From NCBI GenBank assembly GCA_021234155.1, contig JAJEKV010000026.1, positions 5,089,183-5,153,182 on the forward strand: a DNA stretch of 64,000 nt, given 5' to 3'. This document shows positions 1-11,610 of this stretch, piece by piece. Below the pieces are notes generated by a model that was given only the letters and a program-made list of their open reading frames with translations, made no database searches and was not told the origin of the DNA. This stretch comes from Isoetes taiwanensis. Taxonomy: Eukaryota > Streptophyta > Lycopodiopsida > Isoetales > Isoetaceae. Positions within the stretch are counted from its first letter, which is position 1. Every line of letters begins with the position of its first letter. The position numbers were made by a program, and so were the translations under genes.

Positions 1-69
1 GCTAATTGTTCTTCAATAGCAGGAGATATAACCTGTGATATTTGGTTTATTGGAGCTTGATTGTTTTCT

Positions 70-2400
70 AAGTCAATGAGAGGTTCAAAATGTATCAGAT
101 AAGGGAAATTGTTGAAGGGCACAGTTGTATTTACTGATGGAAGGATTGGCAAAATGACAGGCAGTGGGATTGACCAATTTCTCTTGTTTTGTTCCAGCAT
201 TCAACATTACGTCAGAATCATGGTCAGTATTAAAATTTGCAAGTACCTGAAATTGATTCGAGTAGAGAACATTCTCAGTCTTTGAGTTGTAATTTGTATT
301 GCAAGTTTTCGACTCAGTAGTATGCCGCTTGATCTCAGCTTCTCTTGTACTTTTATTTGCATCTAAATTTGTGGAAGAAGTTGATGCAACCGAATTTTTA
401 TCTGGTAATTGCTTTCCATCAAATTTGGATATTATGATTTTAACTTGAGAATCCTTCTCCTTGAGTATCTGTCTTTTGCTTATTGGAATGTAGTATGAAT
501 GGCTTTTTCTAGTTAATGAATCTCTCTTACTATGAATAGGGAAGTCCAACAATGTTAAAGGCTTGGCTTTGTTTAAGCCTTTAGCATACTTATGGTTCCG
601 TTGAGAGTTGAATGAAGCTCATCAGTTGATGATTGAGATTGAGTCATCGGAGCTTTCCTTTTAAAATGAAGGTCTCCATGCTTTTGAAGGACTAGAATTT
701 TTATCAGTTAAATAGCTATCATTTGACTTTGAGGCCGTGATTATTATGCCTTGACTCTGCCTTTCTTTTTCCATCCTTTTCATTTGAATTCTCATTTGAG
801 ATCCATTTATCCTCTTCCAAGCAAATTCCTGATTGCTTGCATCTGTTATCTTACTTGTTGTAAATTGTAACCTGCAAGAGCTTATGCATTATAGCCTGTA
901 GGTGCCATAGGCAATGCATGAGAATGAGAATGAGAATGATTTTTTATCGTCCACTGAGGCCAATCGGCCTATGGGACCCATAAGGAGCGCAGCAAACTTA
1001 TTACTGTCCGGGTTAAAAAACCCCGTGTCTGATTTAATTCTTGAGCCGCATTTTTATTCTCCATTATTTCTTGTTGCTTTACCAATTTGTTTTTGCATCT
1101 TTCATACCAAAAATGTCTATTGTCACAAGAATGACAATGAGGAGGCAGACCCGACCATCTAAGTGATAGGGATGATTTCTGGCCAAAAGCATATGTGAAG
1201 GGGATCAGAGTAGGGATAGGTTTAGATAAATCAAGCTGAACAAAGATCTTGGACGTCTTTCAGGAGCATATTTTGTTGAGACGTATGTGCCAATGGAATT
1301 GACCAGAATTTTGAAGCAGTCTTCATTCCAATATATAGGATTTAATCCAGGAAGAGTTGTTGAAACAATACATAAAGAGTCAAAGTAGGTAGTGTCCATT
1401 TTTGGGTTCCGCTTAAGAACGGATATTTGAAAATTTTCAACTGTTAATGGCCCATGATTTAGGAGAAAGTTTGTTGTTCTTCTACTCTCACACTCGATCT
1501 TAATAAATGGGAATTGCAACCAGTACATAGATTTGATAAGAACCCCTTCTTGGAGATTTTGACATAAAGTTCAAAGCTTCCCTAAATTGATTCCACATGT
1601 ATTCAATTTAACTAGAACAACAACGTCTTTCAAAATGGACATTTTTTTATGGACAGAGGGAAGATTGAGAGAAATACCGTTATAAAGACTTTGTTTGCTT
1701 CCATCTGAAATTCGAGGCTCAGCCAGTGCACCATCCAGTATTTCATAGAAGAAAACTTCACCAACAGGCTTCAGGACACCATAAGGCAGAGGAACCTGTG
1801 TAGTGGAATGCAGCAAGGGGAATCAGCTATAGAGATCCAGACTTTTTGAGAAATTACCCCATATCGGCACTTTGAAGGATCTGGGATTCATTTTCTAATC
1901 AACTGAGAATAAATTAGAAAATTACCAAATAAAAGACAATTTTTTGGATTTTCTTGGAATGATCTTAACTGATCTAGCAGAATTGATCGCGCAGACATCG
2001 CTAGCTCAGGAAAACCGTGAAGAAAGTCAAGAAATTTAAGGCTAAATTTTGTTTTATTTTCCATTAAAGGATTCATGAGGTTTAAACAAAAGTACGTGAG
2101 AAATAATAGATAATGGAAAGGAGAGAAATTGGCAAAAGAGAGAGGGAAATTAAGGCAGAAACTAAGAGATCAGGAGAGCCATTCTCACTGAGATTCTCCT
2201 AGATCAATGTCAGAATATAGCTTGACTGTTAATTTAGAATCCGACCAACCACAATAAACTCTGATTATACCAGTTGCGTCAATGCTCTTATTTCCAATAA
2301 ATTCCTCAAGCCAAGTTTGTATGATTTCGATCTCAAACTCTTCACAGCTCGAAAATTTTAACATCCATTTGTAGCTAATTCGAAGATGCTTCATGTGGAG
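70..2400 (-). pseudogene. Decayed retroelement ORF1 (DUF4283/zinc-knuckle type)
   Basis: Several minus-strand open pieces look like one broken protein. The piece at 1205-1528 carries a stretch like the DUF4283 region of plant LINE/retroelement ORF1 proteins: LPGLNPIYWNEDCFKILVNS resembles the usual LPGLPxEYW..E.L..IA..IG pattern. It continues in the same frame from 1571-1816 across a stop. At about 1040-1150 a Cys/His cluster, CHSCDNRHFWYERC, resembles a zinc knuckle, but its histidine is one place off the CX2CX4HX4C spacing. Open pieces at 85-552 (Ser/Thr/Asn-rich tail) and 1888-2394 may be its C- and N-terminal parts. Family knowledge: such proteins bind retroelement RNA. No endonuclease or reverse transcriptase is attached within the window. 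Stops and frame changes show it is dead. The family is a moderate-confidence call; the exact limits are a guess. Confidence 0.45.
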
Positions 2401-3179
2401 AACACTGCAGATAGCTAGCCTCTACAAGACTAGCAAGAATTGGTGATCAATTGGGGCCAAATGATCAGAATTTCCCATAAACAGGCAAGAAATGAGTTTG
2501 AACAGAAATTTGCACTAGAGACAAATTTTCCAAGAAAAATGGCGCTTGTTGTTAGGCGCATCTTTTTCCCTTATTCCACTCTTCAACATTGCTAATCTTA
2601 AATTAAATGAGGATGGCATTCACGACACAGTGCCCACTGACGCCTCTTTCTCAGGGCCTCTTGGTTTCACGATCCCCACATAACCGCCTTGTTCTCAGCC
2701 CACGGTTGTCCCTCAAGGTTATAGAAGAATGCTTTGGATCACTCATGGGAAAAGAAAAATTGAATTTGAATCCCTGTGTTTGGAATAAGAGGGATTTTTG
2801 AGAAAAAGACCGTTTAAGAAAGAACATGGATAAAAATTTTGGATCTTTCAACTGGGAGGGTCTTTTGGACTTTTGTAAATAAGAGTAGGCTCGGAATCAT
2901 TCTAAGAAGAGAGACATAAAAAAAAAGAGATTTGAAACAATACTTGTTGGTAAAAATTGGATTTTCCTCAAGAACAAGTTGTAAAATAGATGAATTCAAC
3001 GAAGCATGAATTTCAAAGGTAATCAATCATTAGAGATGAATGTGCTACAACTCCAACATGAAGTCTGATGATTAAAACCTATAAGTACATGATATGCTTG
3101 GATGGTGTCAATACCTGATAAAAACCTAGGGAGCTCATTAGGGCAAGATGCCAGGACAATTAGAAGATATTAAGGACAA
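2401..3179. other. Spacer, no gene recognised
   Basis: AT-rich sequence with only short chance ORFs on both strands. I see no protein family, RNA gene or repeat here. Confidence 0.5.
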
Positions 3180-3660
3180 ACCAATATAGCACCATTCAAA
3201 CATTTTGCTATCAACGATATATTATCAACAAATATGCCCATTCAAGTAAATGCAGGTTTATTTCATTGTCGACGTAACTCACCTGTAAGTGTCAAGTTAT
3301 TAATGCATTTCCTTAAGGGCCTTTAGCTGCACCTGTCAAGTTATTAATGCACTTCTTGGGGCATATGCCCAATTTGTAAAGTCAACCATTCAAGTAGAAT
3401 TCAAGTAACAGTCTGGATGTTAGGTATAAGGAAAAGTAAGAACATTCAATAGTCACCCATTAAAGATTTATCCACAAGGGCATGGAAATCAACATCTCTC
3501 CATTATGATTGACATGTCAATAATATGAACCATTCAAGTCGCATTCAAGGAATAGTGAGGATCAACATTTTACTTACCATTGACGTGTCACATAATATGA
3601 TCCATTCAAATTGCATTCAAGTAATAGTTTGAATGTTGTGTACCACTGTAATGTTACACT
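3180..3660. repeat. Degenerate repeat with CCATTCAAGT motif
   Basis: A motif of the form CCATTCAAGTxGCATTCAAGTAATAGT recurs in diverged form near 3190, 3238, 3388, 3530 and 3602, mixed with repeats of a GTCAAGTTATTAATGCA block at about 3291 and 3343. It looks like an old, diverged tandem array. Function unknown. Confidence 0.5.
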
Positions 3661-3824
3661 TTATAGATAGTGATGATAGTAGCATTAAGCATAAAGCCAT
3701 GTGATTGACATGTCTTATGCCATCTTCTAGAGACACAAACATCTATGATTCCTATCTATTATTCCATTTGATAAGTAGCCTAGCAAAGATGCATAGGAGA
3801 AATGCTCAACACAATCTTAATGTA

Positions 3825-3943
3825 TAAGGGTAATCTAATTGGGATGTGGTTCCTTGGTTTGTCGGGTGGACGCTACAGGCCGCAGCAGTGGGGAGCAGCT
3901 TACCCGCAAACCAAGGAATCTCAAACCAGTTCGATTACCCTTA
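3825..3943 (+). ncRNA. MicroRNA-precursor-like foldback
   Basis: The left arm (3825-3867) and right arm (3902-3943) are near-perfect reverse complements: about 36 of 42 positions pair, including an unbroken 12-bp block TTCCTTGGTTTG, with one single-base bulge. The loop is 34 nt and GC-richer than the surroundings. Stem length, small loop and scattered mismatches fit a plant microRNA precursor. The paired block does not match any conserved plant miRNA I remember (156, 160, 166, 171, 319, 390, 396, 408). A small inverted-repeat element is the main alternative. Short ORFs that run through it are not protein genes. The strand is arbitrary because both strands fold. Confidence 0.4.
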
Positions 3944-5215
3944 CAATATAATCATGGACACCTCATATCAGACATCCACTTGGAGAGAACAGAATTTGGG
4001 AAAGGATACCATGCCAGAGGCAATCATTATGTAAGATGTGGTTCTTTTTCATTCTACTAATTATCGGCATCACTGCACATCAAACCATATGGTCATTAGA
4101 CGATAACAAATAATGCAGCATTTGCCCATGAATTGACTTGGATGATAACAATATAAATGCTAAATTCTTGAGTCTTAGCACATTGTGGCAAAAGATGCAT
4201 TAAATCTTTAGTTTATTTCACTACAAAATCTAACATAGACTCTTGCCATTTCTATAAGATACATGCTAATGCGTTATTTTTTCACTGGGTGGCGGGCTTA
4301 AATCAGACCTAGGGATCATGTAAAACTTCAGTAGTAAGTACATAAGGCATTGCATGGCATATACGTGTGTGAAAACAAACATGACATGTTTTCTACATTC
4401 TGCTAGATGTTTGATTTTTCTTCAGCTTATTCTCACGATCACAATGTTATAACATTCAGAATATCTATGATGGGTAAAGCATACGTATATAGAGATGGTG
4501 TCAAAGCTGATATAGATAGCTATTCCAGACCATAGCTATTCTTGATCATTTGCAAACCTCATAAACATTGATGTTTGTTTATGTATTATAAGATGTTAGC
4601 AGCTCGATGTAGCAATTGAAAAAGGATAATATGATCACAAAAATCTAATGAAGCTCAGGCTCATCCCTTTCACCTTGGTTATTTATGAAGCTGAAAATAT
4701 ATTTCCTCATCTGTTCCCACTAAATTTAAGTGGTCGATCCTGGACAAAGAATTACTGCATGTTGAAGACTTCTAGATAGATTGCATTGTGATGGAGAGCC
4801 AAAAACCCACGCGTGCCCCAAGAAGGCCTATGGACGATTGTAAGATACGATGATAATTGCAGTTTGATTTTGTGATATAGGGGTTTGCATTTTATGCATT
4901 TCCACATTGTTAGAGTTAGATCTTTCCTGCCCGATCGTGGGTGAGCCAGCTAGAGTCGTTTATTAATATTGGAACTTCCATCGTAGATATATATCACATG
5001 TTCCTAAGGTCATTGGTCATCCATACAAGCATTTTTATCATAATACGAACCATTAAGTTTGCATAACGTCTGGTCAAGAATTCAATGTCTATGAGATATT
5101 GTGTGTAAAGTTGATATTTAACAGATGGCATGCAATCTTAAGTTTAAGATTCAGGATTTCAATGAATGGAGAAGTTATCCTGCCTTTTGGATGACCATGC
5201 ATGTAAAACTAAATA
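3944..5215. other. Spacer, no gene recognised
   Basis: AT-rich spacer with many stop codons in all frames. I see no coding or structural signal. Confidence 0.5.
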
Positions 5216-5216
5216 G

Positions 5217-5336
<120 letters not shown>

Positions 5337-5793
5337 CATTATTGTCCCTTGTGCCCTCGAGGCCCGTGGACTTATGTAGCATGGGCGCAGCCCCCGATGG
5401 ATGCTACTAGCACATCACGGGTACATTGTAGCCTTTTTCAAGGCTTTTTCTTGGTTTCTATTAGTACCAAAGACTTCGCTTTTATATTTGGCCTCGCGGG
5501 CATGCGTAGAGAATGCCGCTATCAACAACTTTTGAGTCAGACATTATTGTGGATTCCACTTGCCCCACCTTTAATAGTGGGTCGATTATGAACCCTTAGT
5601 TTTTGGTGCACCTTAACTCGAATGTGGAAATAGAACACCACCCGGCGCAGTTGAACCCGCTCTATCCCGGTGGTCGGTTGAGGCTTCTCACCGTCTCCGA
5701 CACTTAGTTCCTTTCTTTTTTACAATTATTCTCGCATGTTCTTGGTGCCCAATAGTGGTGCCAAATGGTATGAGAGTTGCATTGACTCGACTA
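5337..5793. other. Spacer, moderately GC-rich, unassigned
   Basis: GC content rises here, and an 80-codon open frame (5349-5591) is present, but its translation has no recognisable domain. I do not call a gene. Confidence 0.4.
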
Positions 5794-5881
5794 CATTAGT
5801 GACGCCATTACTATCGGGATTAAAAAACCCCACCCGAGGGTTTTGAGGGGGAAAACCTTAATAGTAATGGGCTCGCTAATG
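5794..5881. repeat. Shared-core hairpin, copy 1
   Basis: The outer arms 5794-5814 and 5861-5881 are reverse complements over 21 bp with 3 mismatches. Between them lies a 46-nt core that starts CGGGATTAAAAAACCCC and ends in a second small stem (GGTTTT..AAAACC). The same core occurs at 58777-58825, and in reverse orientation in the LINE-A 3' ends at 11420 and 20650. In each place the outer arms have a different sequence yet still pair with each other. No protein is encoded. It may be a small foldback element or an RNA structure. Confidence 0.75.
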
Positions 5882-8110
5882 CCCAAAATTATTCTCAGAT
5901 CCTTTTCCCATCATGTAGGATTTTGGATTTCCGATGCCTCATCCTTTTTCCATCTGTTGGATTTTGGAATCCCATGCTGCCATTCATCCTTATCTATCAT
6001 TCTGGCACAATATTCTGTCCCCTTAAAGCACGATTTAATTAATTAGAGAATTTCGGAATTCTCGTTTAGCATGAAATAGGTTCTTGGGTGTCTATAAAAC
6101 ACCGCAAATGGTTGCAGCGGAGTAAAAGTTGACGTTTTTTCCGATGTTTTTACAACTGTTTGATGTATCCGACTTTGACATGTATAAGGCTAGCCCAAGC
6201 TCCTTCGCGAGTAAGAGCGGTCCACAAGAAAGAGTGAAAACACTCAAAGCCAGATCGCCTGGCGAAGATTTGAAGCTTCCTAGCTTGCCCATGGATGTAA
6301 TATTACAATTCCGTTAAGCTCTACATACGGATAAAAAGAATTGAAAGTGATAATGAGGATCGCGGTGGCGAACATTGTGAGTTGTCGTGTCAAGGAATGC
6401 TCAAAATGGGCTTATTTTTCCCAATTAATGAAATCGTGCTTCTTATTGTTATCCCCATAGCCCGGGCTCTCGAACATCCATTCCTATAGCTCCCGCCGCC
6501 ACCACCATCTCTCCCCCCCATTTCTACATTCTTGGATATGGAGTTTGCCCATTTGAAAGTCCTTAGCTGGACTCCCTTCCTTGACGCAGCAACTAGGGCC
6601 TCGATAAGCAACCGTCTCTTAAATACTCAACCCCCGCCTTTCATTATCTATTATTTGATCCACCTCACAATATTCGTGTCCCCGGGCATCAAATTCCCTT
6701 AGGCATGGCGATCTCATGGGTATCCTACGCTTTATGGAATCAATGCTTATACAACAGCAACTCACGGATGCTTCGTAGAATGCCTTTATTCTTTATGTTG
6801 AGATTGTTCAGAGCCTATTTCCTACACAAATGCTTGAAGTTACCCCACAGTAGATATCACGAAAACTAAAAGTGAATGGGTTATCTGAAATTACATTCTG
6901 AATAGGGAAATACAAAAATTTTCGTGGGCTAAAATTTTGTCATTTGTTCCTCGCGTTACATCTCTGCGTGCATAAACAACGAAGATGGGAGATGCAACCC
7001 AATCCACAACCGCCTTCAAGCCCAAAACATCTAATCATGTACAAAATCAAAAACCCCTAAAACCCATTTTTTAAAGCGTGAAGTTCAACAAAATCCCTTC
7101 TCTACGCCAAAGCGTTGTCTCCATTTGTTCTCGATTGTCATTGTCATGATTCATGATCTCGCATACCGTGTCAACGGGATTTGTTCCTTCCTCGACCGCA
7201 AAGCCTCCTTTATGCCGGTACATAGAAGCGCCCCGTGCTTTCGATTGCCTGGCGTTGCAGCTAAATTATGCTTCAACCTAGAATATATTCCCTGCAGAGA
7301 TCTGAAACTGAAACTGAAAAATTCCACAAGATTAAGGCTTCGAGCTCTCAAGAAGAGCTATCGATTTAACTAAAGATCACAGATGAATCACATAGAAACA
7401 TATGGGGATGGGAATGGGTTATCTGAAATGATCAATCGAAGCTTATGGCCGCTGGCCGCCCACCTTCCGTTTTACATACCGCCTTCATTTTAGGCCGAAG
7501 TTTATTATGGTTTTGGGTTCTTTTACAATATAATTCATCTTACAATATAATTCATCATGTTAACACACTTTGCTTCCAGTTTTTGCATCCATTGTCTAGG
7601 CACCCTTGCTTGAGCTGATGTAATTCTTGAATCGTCCAAGATTTGCCTTCTTTTCCAGTCCAGATACACCAAAAGAATAATATTTAGAAAATACTTTTCT
7701 TTTCGTATATTCTTCTATGCAGAGGAATTTCAAGGAAGAATAGGGGGAAGAGAAGGATTTGCTCCTGGATCCTGGTATGAGAAAACACAAGGTTTGCTTT
7801 AGGTTTTTTTTTCCTTTGCCCAAGGTTGAACAACTTGGAATTTTGCCTGTAGATTTTCTAATCTGAATCTAATTTCTATCTTCTAATAGCATCTATTCAA
7901 TGCACTGGACATCACTAAATAAACATGTTCCCAATGCATGGTTGCATTTTCATATTTGAATGCTCGTGAATTAGAATGCAAAAAATAGTACATGTTCTTT
8001 ACATTACACTTAGGCACCTTTTATAGCTTGAAGTCTTAGTTGCGTTCAAAGCAAATGCAGTAACATTGTCAATGAGTACAATTTCTACATTTGGAGGAGG
8101 TTATAAATTA
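5882..8110. other. Spacer, no gene recognised
   Basis: Several 60-80 codon open frames (near 6092-6317, 6390-6611, 7125-7373, 7596-7823) show no known domain and no exon-like splice context. The phrase GGGTTATCTGAAAT occurs near 6880 and again near 7418, a hint of an old duplication. Confidence 0.4.
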
Positions 8111-9240
8111 GTTGAGCTAATAATAAATAATAATAATAATAATTTATTTACGTCCAACAAAGACCCATAGGTCATGGGACAAACTTTTATCAGATACATC
8201 ATTGCTTCTTTTGAAATCATCTAATGTACTTCATTAAGCTCCACGCTCGCAAGAAGTTCTCTGATAAATTTTGCCACTTGACATATTGTGGAAAATTTTT
8301 GGAAAAGAGTCACCAAAGTCTCGATGATCTCGGTTTACACGAGAATACCTTGCCCGAAGTGCCTCAAACCGGCGATGAAATATAGCATGCAATCTCGCTT
8401 TCTATGTCTGCCCAGCATCCACATACCCTTGCTTCCCTAGGAAGACCAAACCACCTCCCTCTTTCAATCATGAGATGATGTGAGAGCTCATGCGCATCCG
8501 AAAGCAATCCCGTGATTATCCCCGGGTGCATATCCTTATGTCAAAGGTATAATTGTATGCCATGTTTTTGCTTCGTGATTAAAATCGCCAAATAATATTC
8601 AACTTTCTTTTTCACACAAAGCTGAACATACAGCTCAAATGCCTTCTCTTTAAATGCCTTCCCAAAATCAGCCATGGTAAGGTGCAAACGTGGATGACCA
8701 TCTATGGATATCTTTATGCCAACTTGTTTTCCCTCTTTCCCCAATTCACCGACACCTTGATTGCCACACTTACTAATGATGTACCTTCCGCTTTTCTATT
8801 TAAATAATGTAACAGGTTTGCCCATACACCTTGGATTTCCAACGGATATGCTCCAATTCTCTAGTAACAAGACCTCATATGGTACTGACCTTTGACCTTG
8901 AGAACCATGTGCAACAAGTTTTTTGTATATGCTCTAATGCATTCCACTTCCCCTTTGGCAAAGAAGGCCCCCATAGTTCAACAACAGATAAGGCTCTTGG
9001 CATTACTAATGCATCGTAACAAGCGTTTCCAGATTGTCCATGAGCGACACTTGCTTGTCTTCCGTGATTGAGCATCATGTAAAAAGCCTTCCATCGCGGC
9101 TGAAATACGGTAGTCAACACCTTGGGTCCAAGATCTCCTTCCAAAGATAAATCATGATGGCCCAAGTATTTGTAATACATGTTACTAGAACAAAAAAAAG
9201 GTAATTCCATCATGTTTAGCCTAGAAGGACTCAATCATTG
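8110..9240 (-). mobile_element. LINE-A copy 1, 3' half, (TTA)n tail
   Basis: Minus-strand relic of a non-LTR retrotransposon. The piece at 8875-9234 matches the region just after the RT active site (YKYLG, then ALVMPRALSVVELWGPSLPKG, parallel to ALVEPVLLYGVEVWGP in copy 2). Downstream, 8541-8744 and the following frames keep the C-terminal region (IERGRW, then PREARVCGC, then E-rich and Cys) expected before a zinc-binding motif. The 3' end reads GGACGTAAATAAA followed by a TTA-rich simple tail (8110-8150), equivalent to the GGACGTTAAAATAAA plus (TTCC)n end of copy 2. It is 5'-truncated and has frameshifts. The fixed hairpin in the 3' region of copy 2 is absent here. Confidence 0.8.
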
Positions 9241-9950
9241 CATCTTTTTCTTGGCCCAAAGCCCCGCAAGACTATAAGCTCTTCCTAAAAGCCAAGAAAG
9301 GAGATACATGGCGTAAAAACCCAGAGCTCGCTTGACATGCTCATGGCGAGCCAAAAGCTTTTGGCGAAGGTGTTATACCGTAAGCGCCAGTGGCTGGTAT
9401 GTAAGTGTGGAGCAATGGATGCACCGCTGCGGGGAGTTATATGACCCTGTGAGCTAATGCCGTGGTCCCATGAGGTAGGAGAAGTGCCGCGACTCCTCAC
9501 GCTGACGCATGTCCAAGCCAGGTCTCGTGCATCCGGGCGAATGGCAAGGCAAAGGATTTATGTGGGCCGCAGTGCCGAATTTGTTGAAATGGGGTGGGGT
9601 GGCCCGGGTAGGCCCCCGACGGCGGTGATCATTAACCGTGCTCGAGCGGCAGGGGCCCCCTGTGAGTGGATGGTTAGTAAGGTTGTTCTTGTTCATAAAG
9701 CCGGGTAATATGGAGGAGCCGAATTACCGGATGATTATGGTAAGCTCAGCCGCTTGCAAAGCTCCCGGCAGGGGTGGTGGAGAAGAAACTCACTAAGTGG
9801 GCCGAGGAGGGGGGGTGCGGCAATTGGCCGTGCAAAGCTACCAAGCTCACCTAACTAATCGACCATATCTTCACTTTGAGAGTGTTGATGGAGGCAAGCC
9901 GAATGCGCCGACAGGACTTGTATTGCGCTTTGTAGATTTTAAAACCGCAT

Positions 9951-11416
9951 ATGATACCGCCCCCGAGACAAGCCGCGGGCGAGAGGTTGCAAGAATTGCG
10001 AGTTCCACAGGAGTTGCAGAATGTAGTGCACCAGCTTTATGATGGGATTTATGCTGTACTGCCTTATGAAGATCGGCGGGTGGCTAGCACTATGAGAGTT
10101 AAGCAGGGTTGCCCGTTGTCTCCAACACTTTTTGGGTTGTACATTGATAGCTTAGAGACGTGGATGCAGCACCATGGGGGAGCCAGGGTGCAATTATCTG
10201 ATGCGACCTCTGTGAGCCAGTTACAATATGCGGATGATGTAGATTTGCTAGCCTACACGGCGAGCAGTATGCAGCAGCATTTGGATGCCCTCAGTGGGTT
10301 CTGTGGGGCAACGGGAATGACAGTGAACTTGCACAAAACTAAGCTTCTCGCGATCCTGTCCTCGCAACACCCTATCCCGGAGTTATATTACAGGGGACAG
10401 GAAGTAGAGACTTCAAGTATTTGGGAATTGATTTCACTACTAACATGTTGTGGGATGAGTGTGTGGAGAGGAGAGCCAGTGCAGGCTGGAAGGATCTATA
10501 TGCAGTGCAAAACGGGTGTTGCCGGATAGATCTCTGTGACTGGGCGAGAAGAGCACACCTGTTTAGGGCTTTGGTCGAGCCGGTGCTACTATATGGGGTG
10601 GAGGTTTGGGGCCCAGAGTTAGCAAAAACACGTGGGATAGGTTGGAAAGAGTGCAGAAAGCTTTCTTGACATATAGCTTGGGAGTGAAGGACACCGTACC
10701 ATATCAGATTTTGTTGTATGAGACGGGGTTCTGGCCTTTACAGCATTCTGCTATGCGTAGCCATCTTACTTGCTTCCATAAGGTGGATGAGATGGATGAA
10801 CATCGCTTGCCTCCACAGGCTGTGTTGTTAACGCAGGGCCCCCAGCGGCTGAGGAGGGTATGGCACGAGCACTGTAAGGGATGGTTTAGGAGGTGGTCTA
10901 TGGATTACCAACAGATGGTGGCACCGGTCGATGCGACATGCACGAATGGGCAATTGGATGCGGGGCTATCTTTGCCACTTTGTGGGATGCCTCTACTCTT
11001 GCAAAGCCCAAGACAAAGCACTATCACGCTCAGATTAATCCTGGCCTTGAGCATGGACCCCATCGGTACTTGAAAGCACACATCTCTGTGAAGAAACGGA
11101 GAGCTATTGCTGCCATAAGGACGGGTTCCCATTACCTCAGAATTGAAACAGGTCGCTGGGGGGTGAATGGCGGGCACGGGATCCCCAGGGAGGAGAGGAT
11201 CAGTGTTGTGAGATGCACATGATAGAGGATGAGCACCATGCTCTCCAATGTGCCCAAAGATATGCCCATGTCCGAAAGCAAAGGCACACCGATCTTAGAT
11301 GCTTTCGACACATCTTGCTACATCAGTTACTCGCATCACCTATGGTAGCGCGATTGGGAGCTTACATCCTGCAGATTTCGGCCATCAGACTTGCTCTTCA
11401 GGGGCATGGTATTTGA
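9951..11416 (+). pseudogene. LINE-A reverse transcriptase and C-terminal domain
   Basis: The first open piece (9951-10529) holds RT core motifs: KQGCPLSPTLFGLYIDSLE (finger/palm block) and YADDVDLLAY, the catalytic Tyr-Ala-Asp-Asp box. A frameshift near 10420 moves the protein to frame 10421-10669 (YLGIDF-like block, RRAHLFRALVEPVLLYGVEVW). Another near 10620 moves it to 10606-11073 (VQKAFLTYSLGVKDTVPYQI). A third moves it to 10893-11222 and 11213-11416, where GRWGVNGGHGIPREER and a Cys/His pattern ending EDEHHALQC mark the C-terminal nucleic-acid-binding region. At least three frameshifts make it non-functional. Domain identity is certain; the clade is not. Confidence 0.85.
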
Positions 11417-11419
11417 GAG

Positions 11420-11473
11420 CCTACTGTTAGGGTTTTTCCTCCCAAGTGGGGGTTTTTTTATCCCGGTAGTAGG
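11420..11473 (-). repeat. Shared-core hairpin, copy 2 (in LINE-A 3' UTR)
   Basis: Arms CCTACT (11420-11425) and AGTAGG (11468-11473) enclose the core, which on the minus strand reads CGGGATAAAAAAACCCC and then GGAGGAAAAACCCTA. It matches the cores at 5815 and 58777. The arms are shorter here than in those copies. Confidence 0.7.
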
Positions 11474-11610
11474 GATCTACTGTACAGTTACATTGTTTGT
11501 TTTTGGTGTTGGGGTTTTTGGCTTTTTGCCTGTTCTCTGCATGTACCATCTCATAGGCCTCTGGCCTCCGTGGACGTTAAAATAAACTTCCTTCCTTCCT
11601 TCCTTCCTTT

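Larger units (their letters stand above)
9285..11610 (+). mobile_element. LINE-A copy 2, 5'-truncated, (TTCC)n tail
   Basis: Plus-strand non-LTR retrotransposon lying head-to-head with copy 1. It begins within an unclear 5' part (9285-9900, many stops), continues through the reverse transcriptase, the C-terminal Cys/His region and a roughly 200-bp 3' UTR, and ends in TTCC repeats at about 11586-11610 after the box GGACGTTAAAATAAAC. The 3' UTR contains a shared-core hairpin (11420-11473). A microsatellite-like tail in place of poly-A separates it from L1-like LINE-B in this window. No target-site duplication was identified. Confidence 0.85.
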
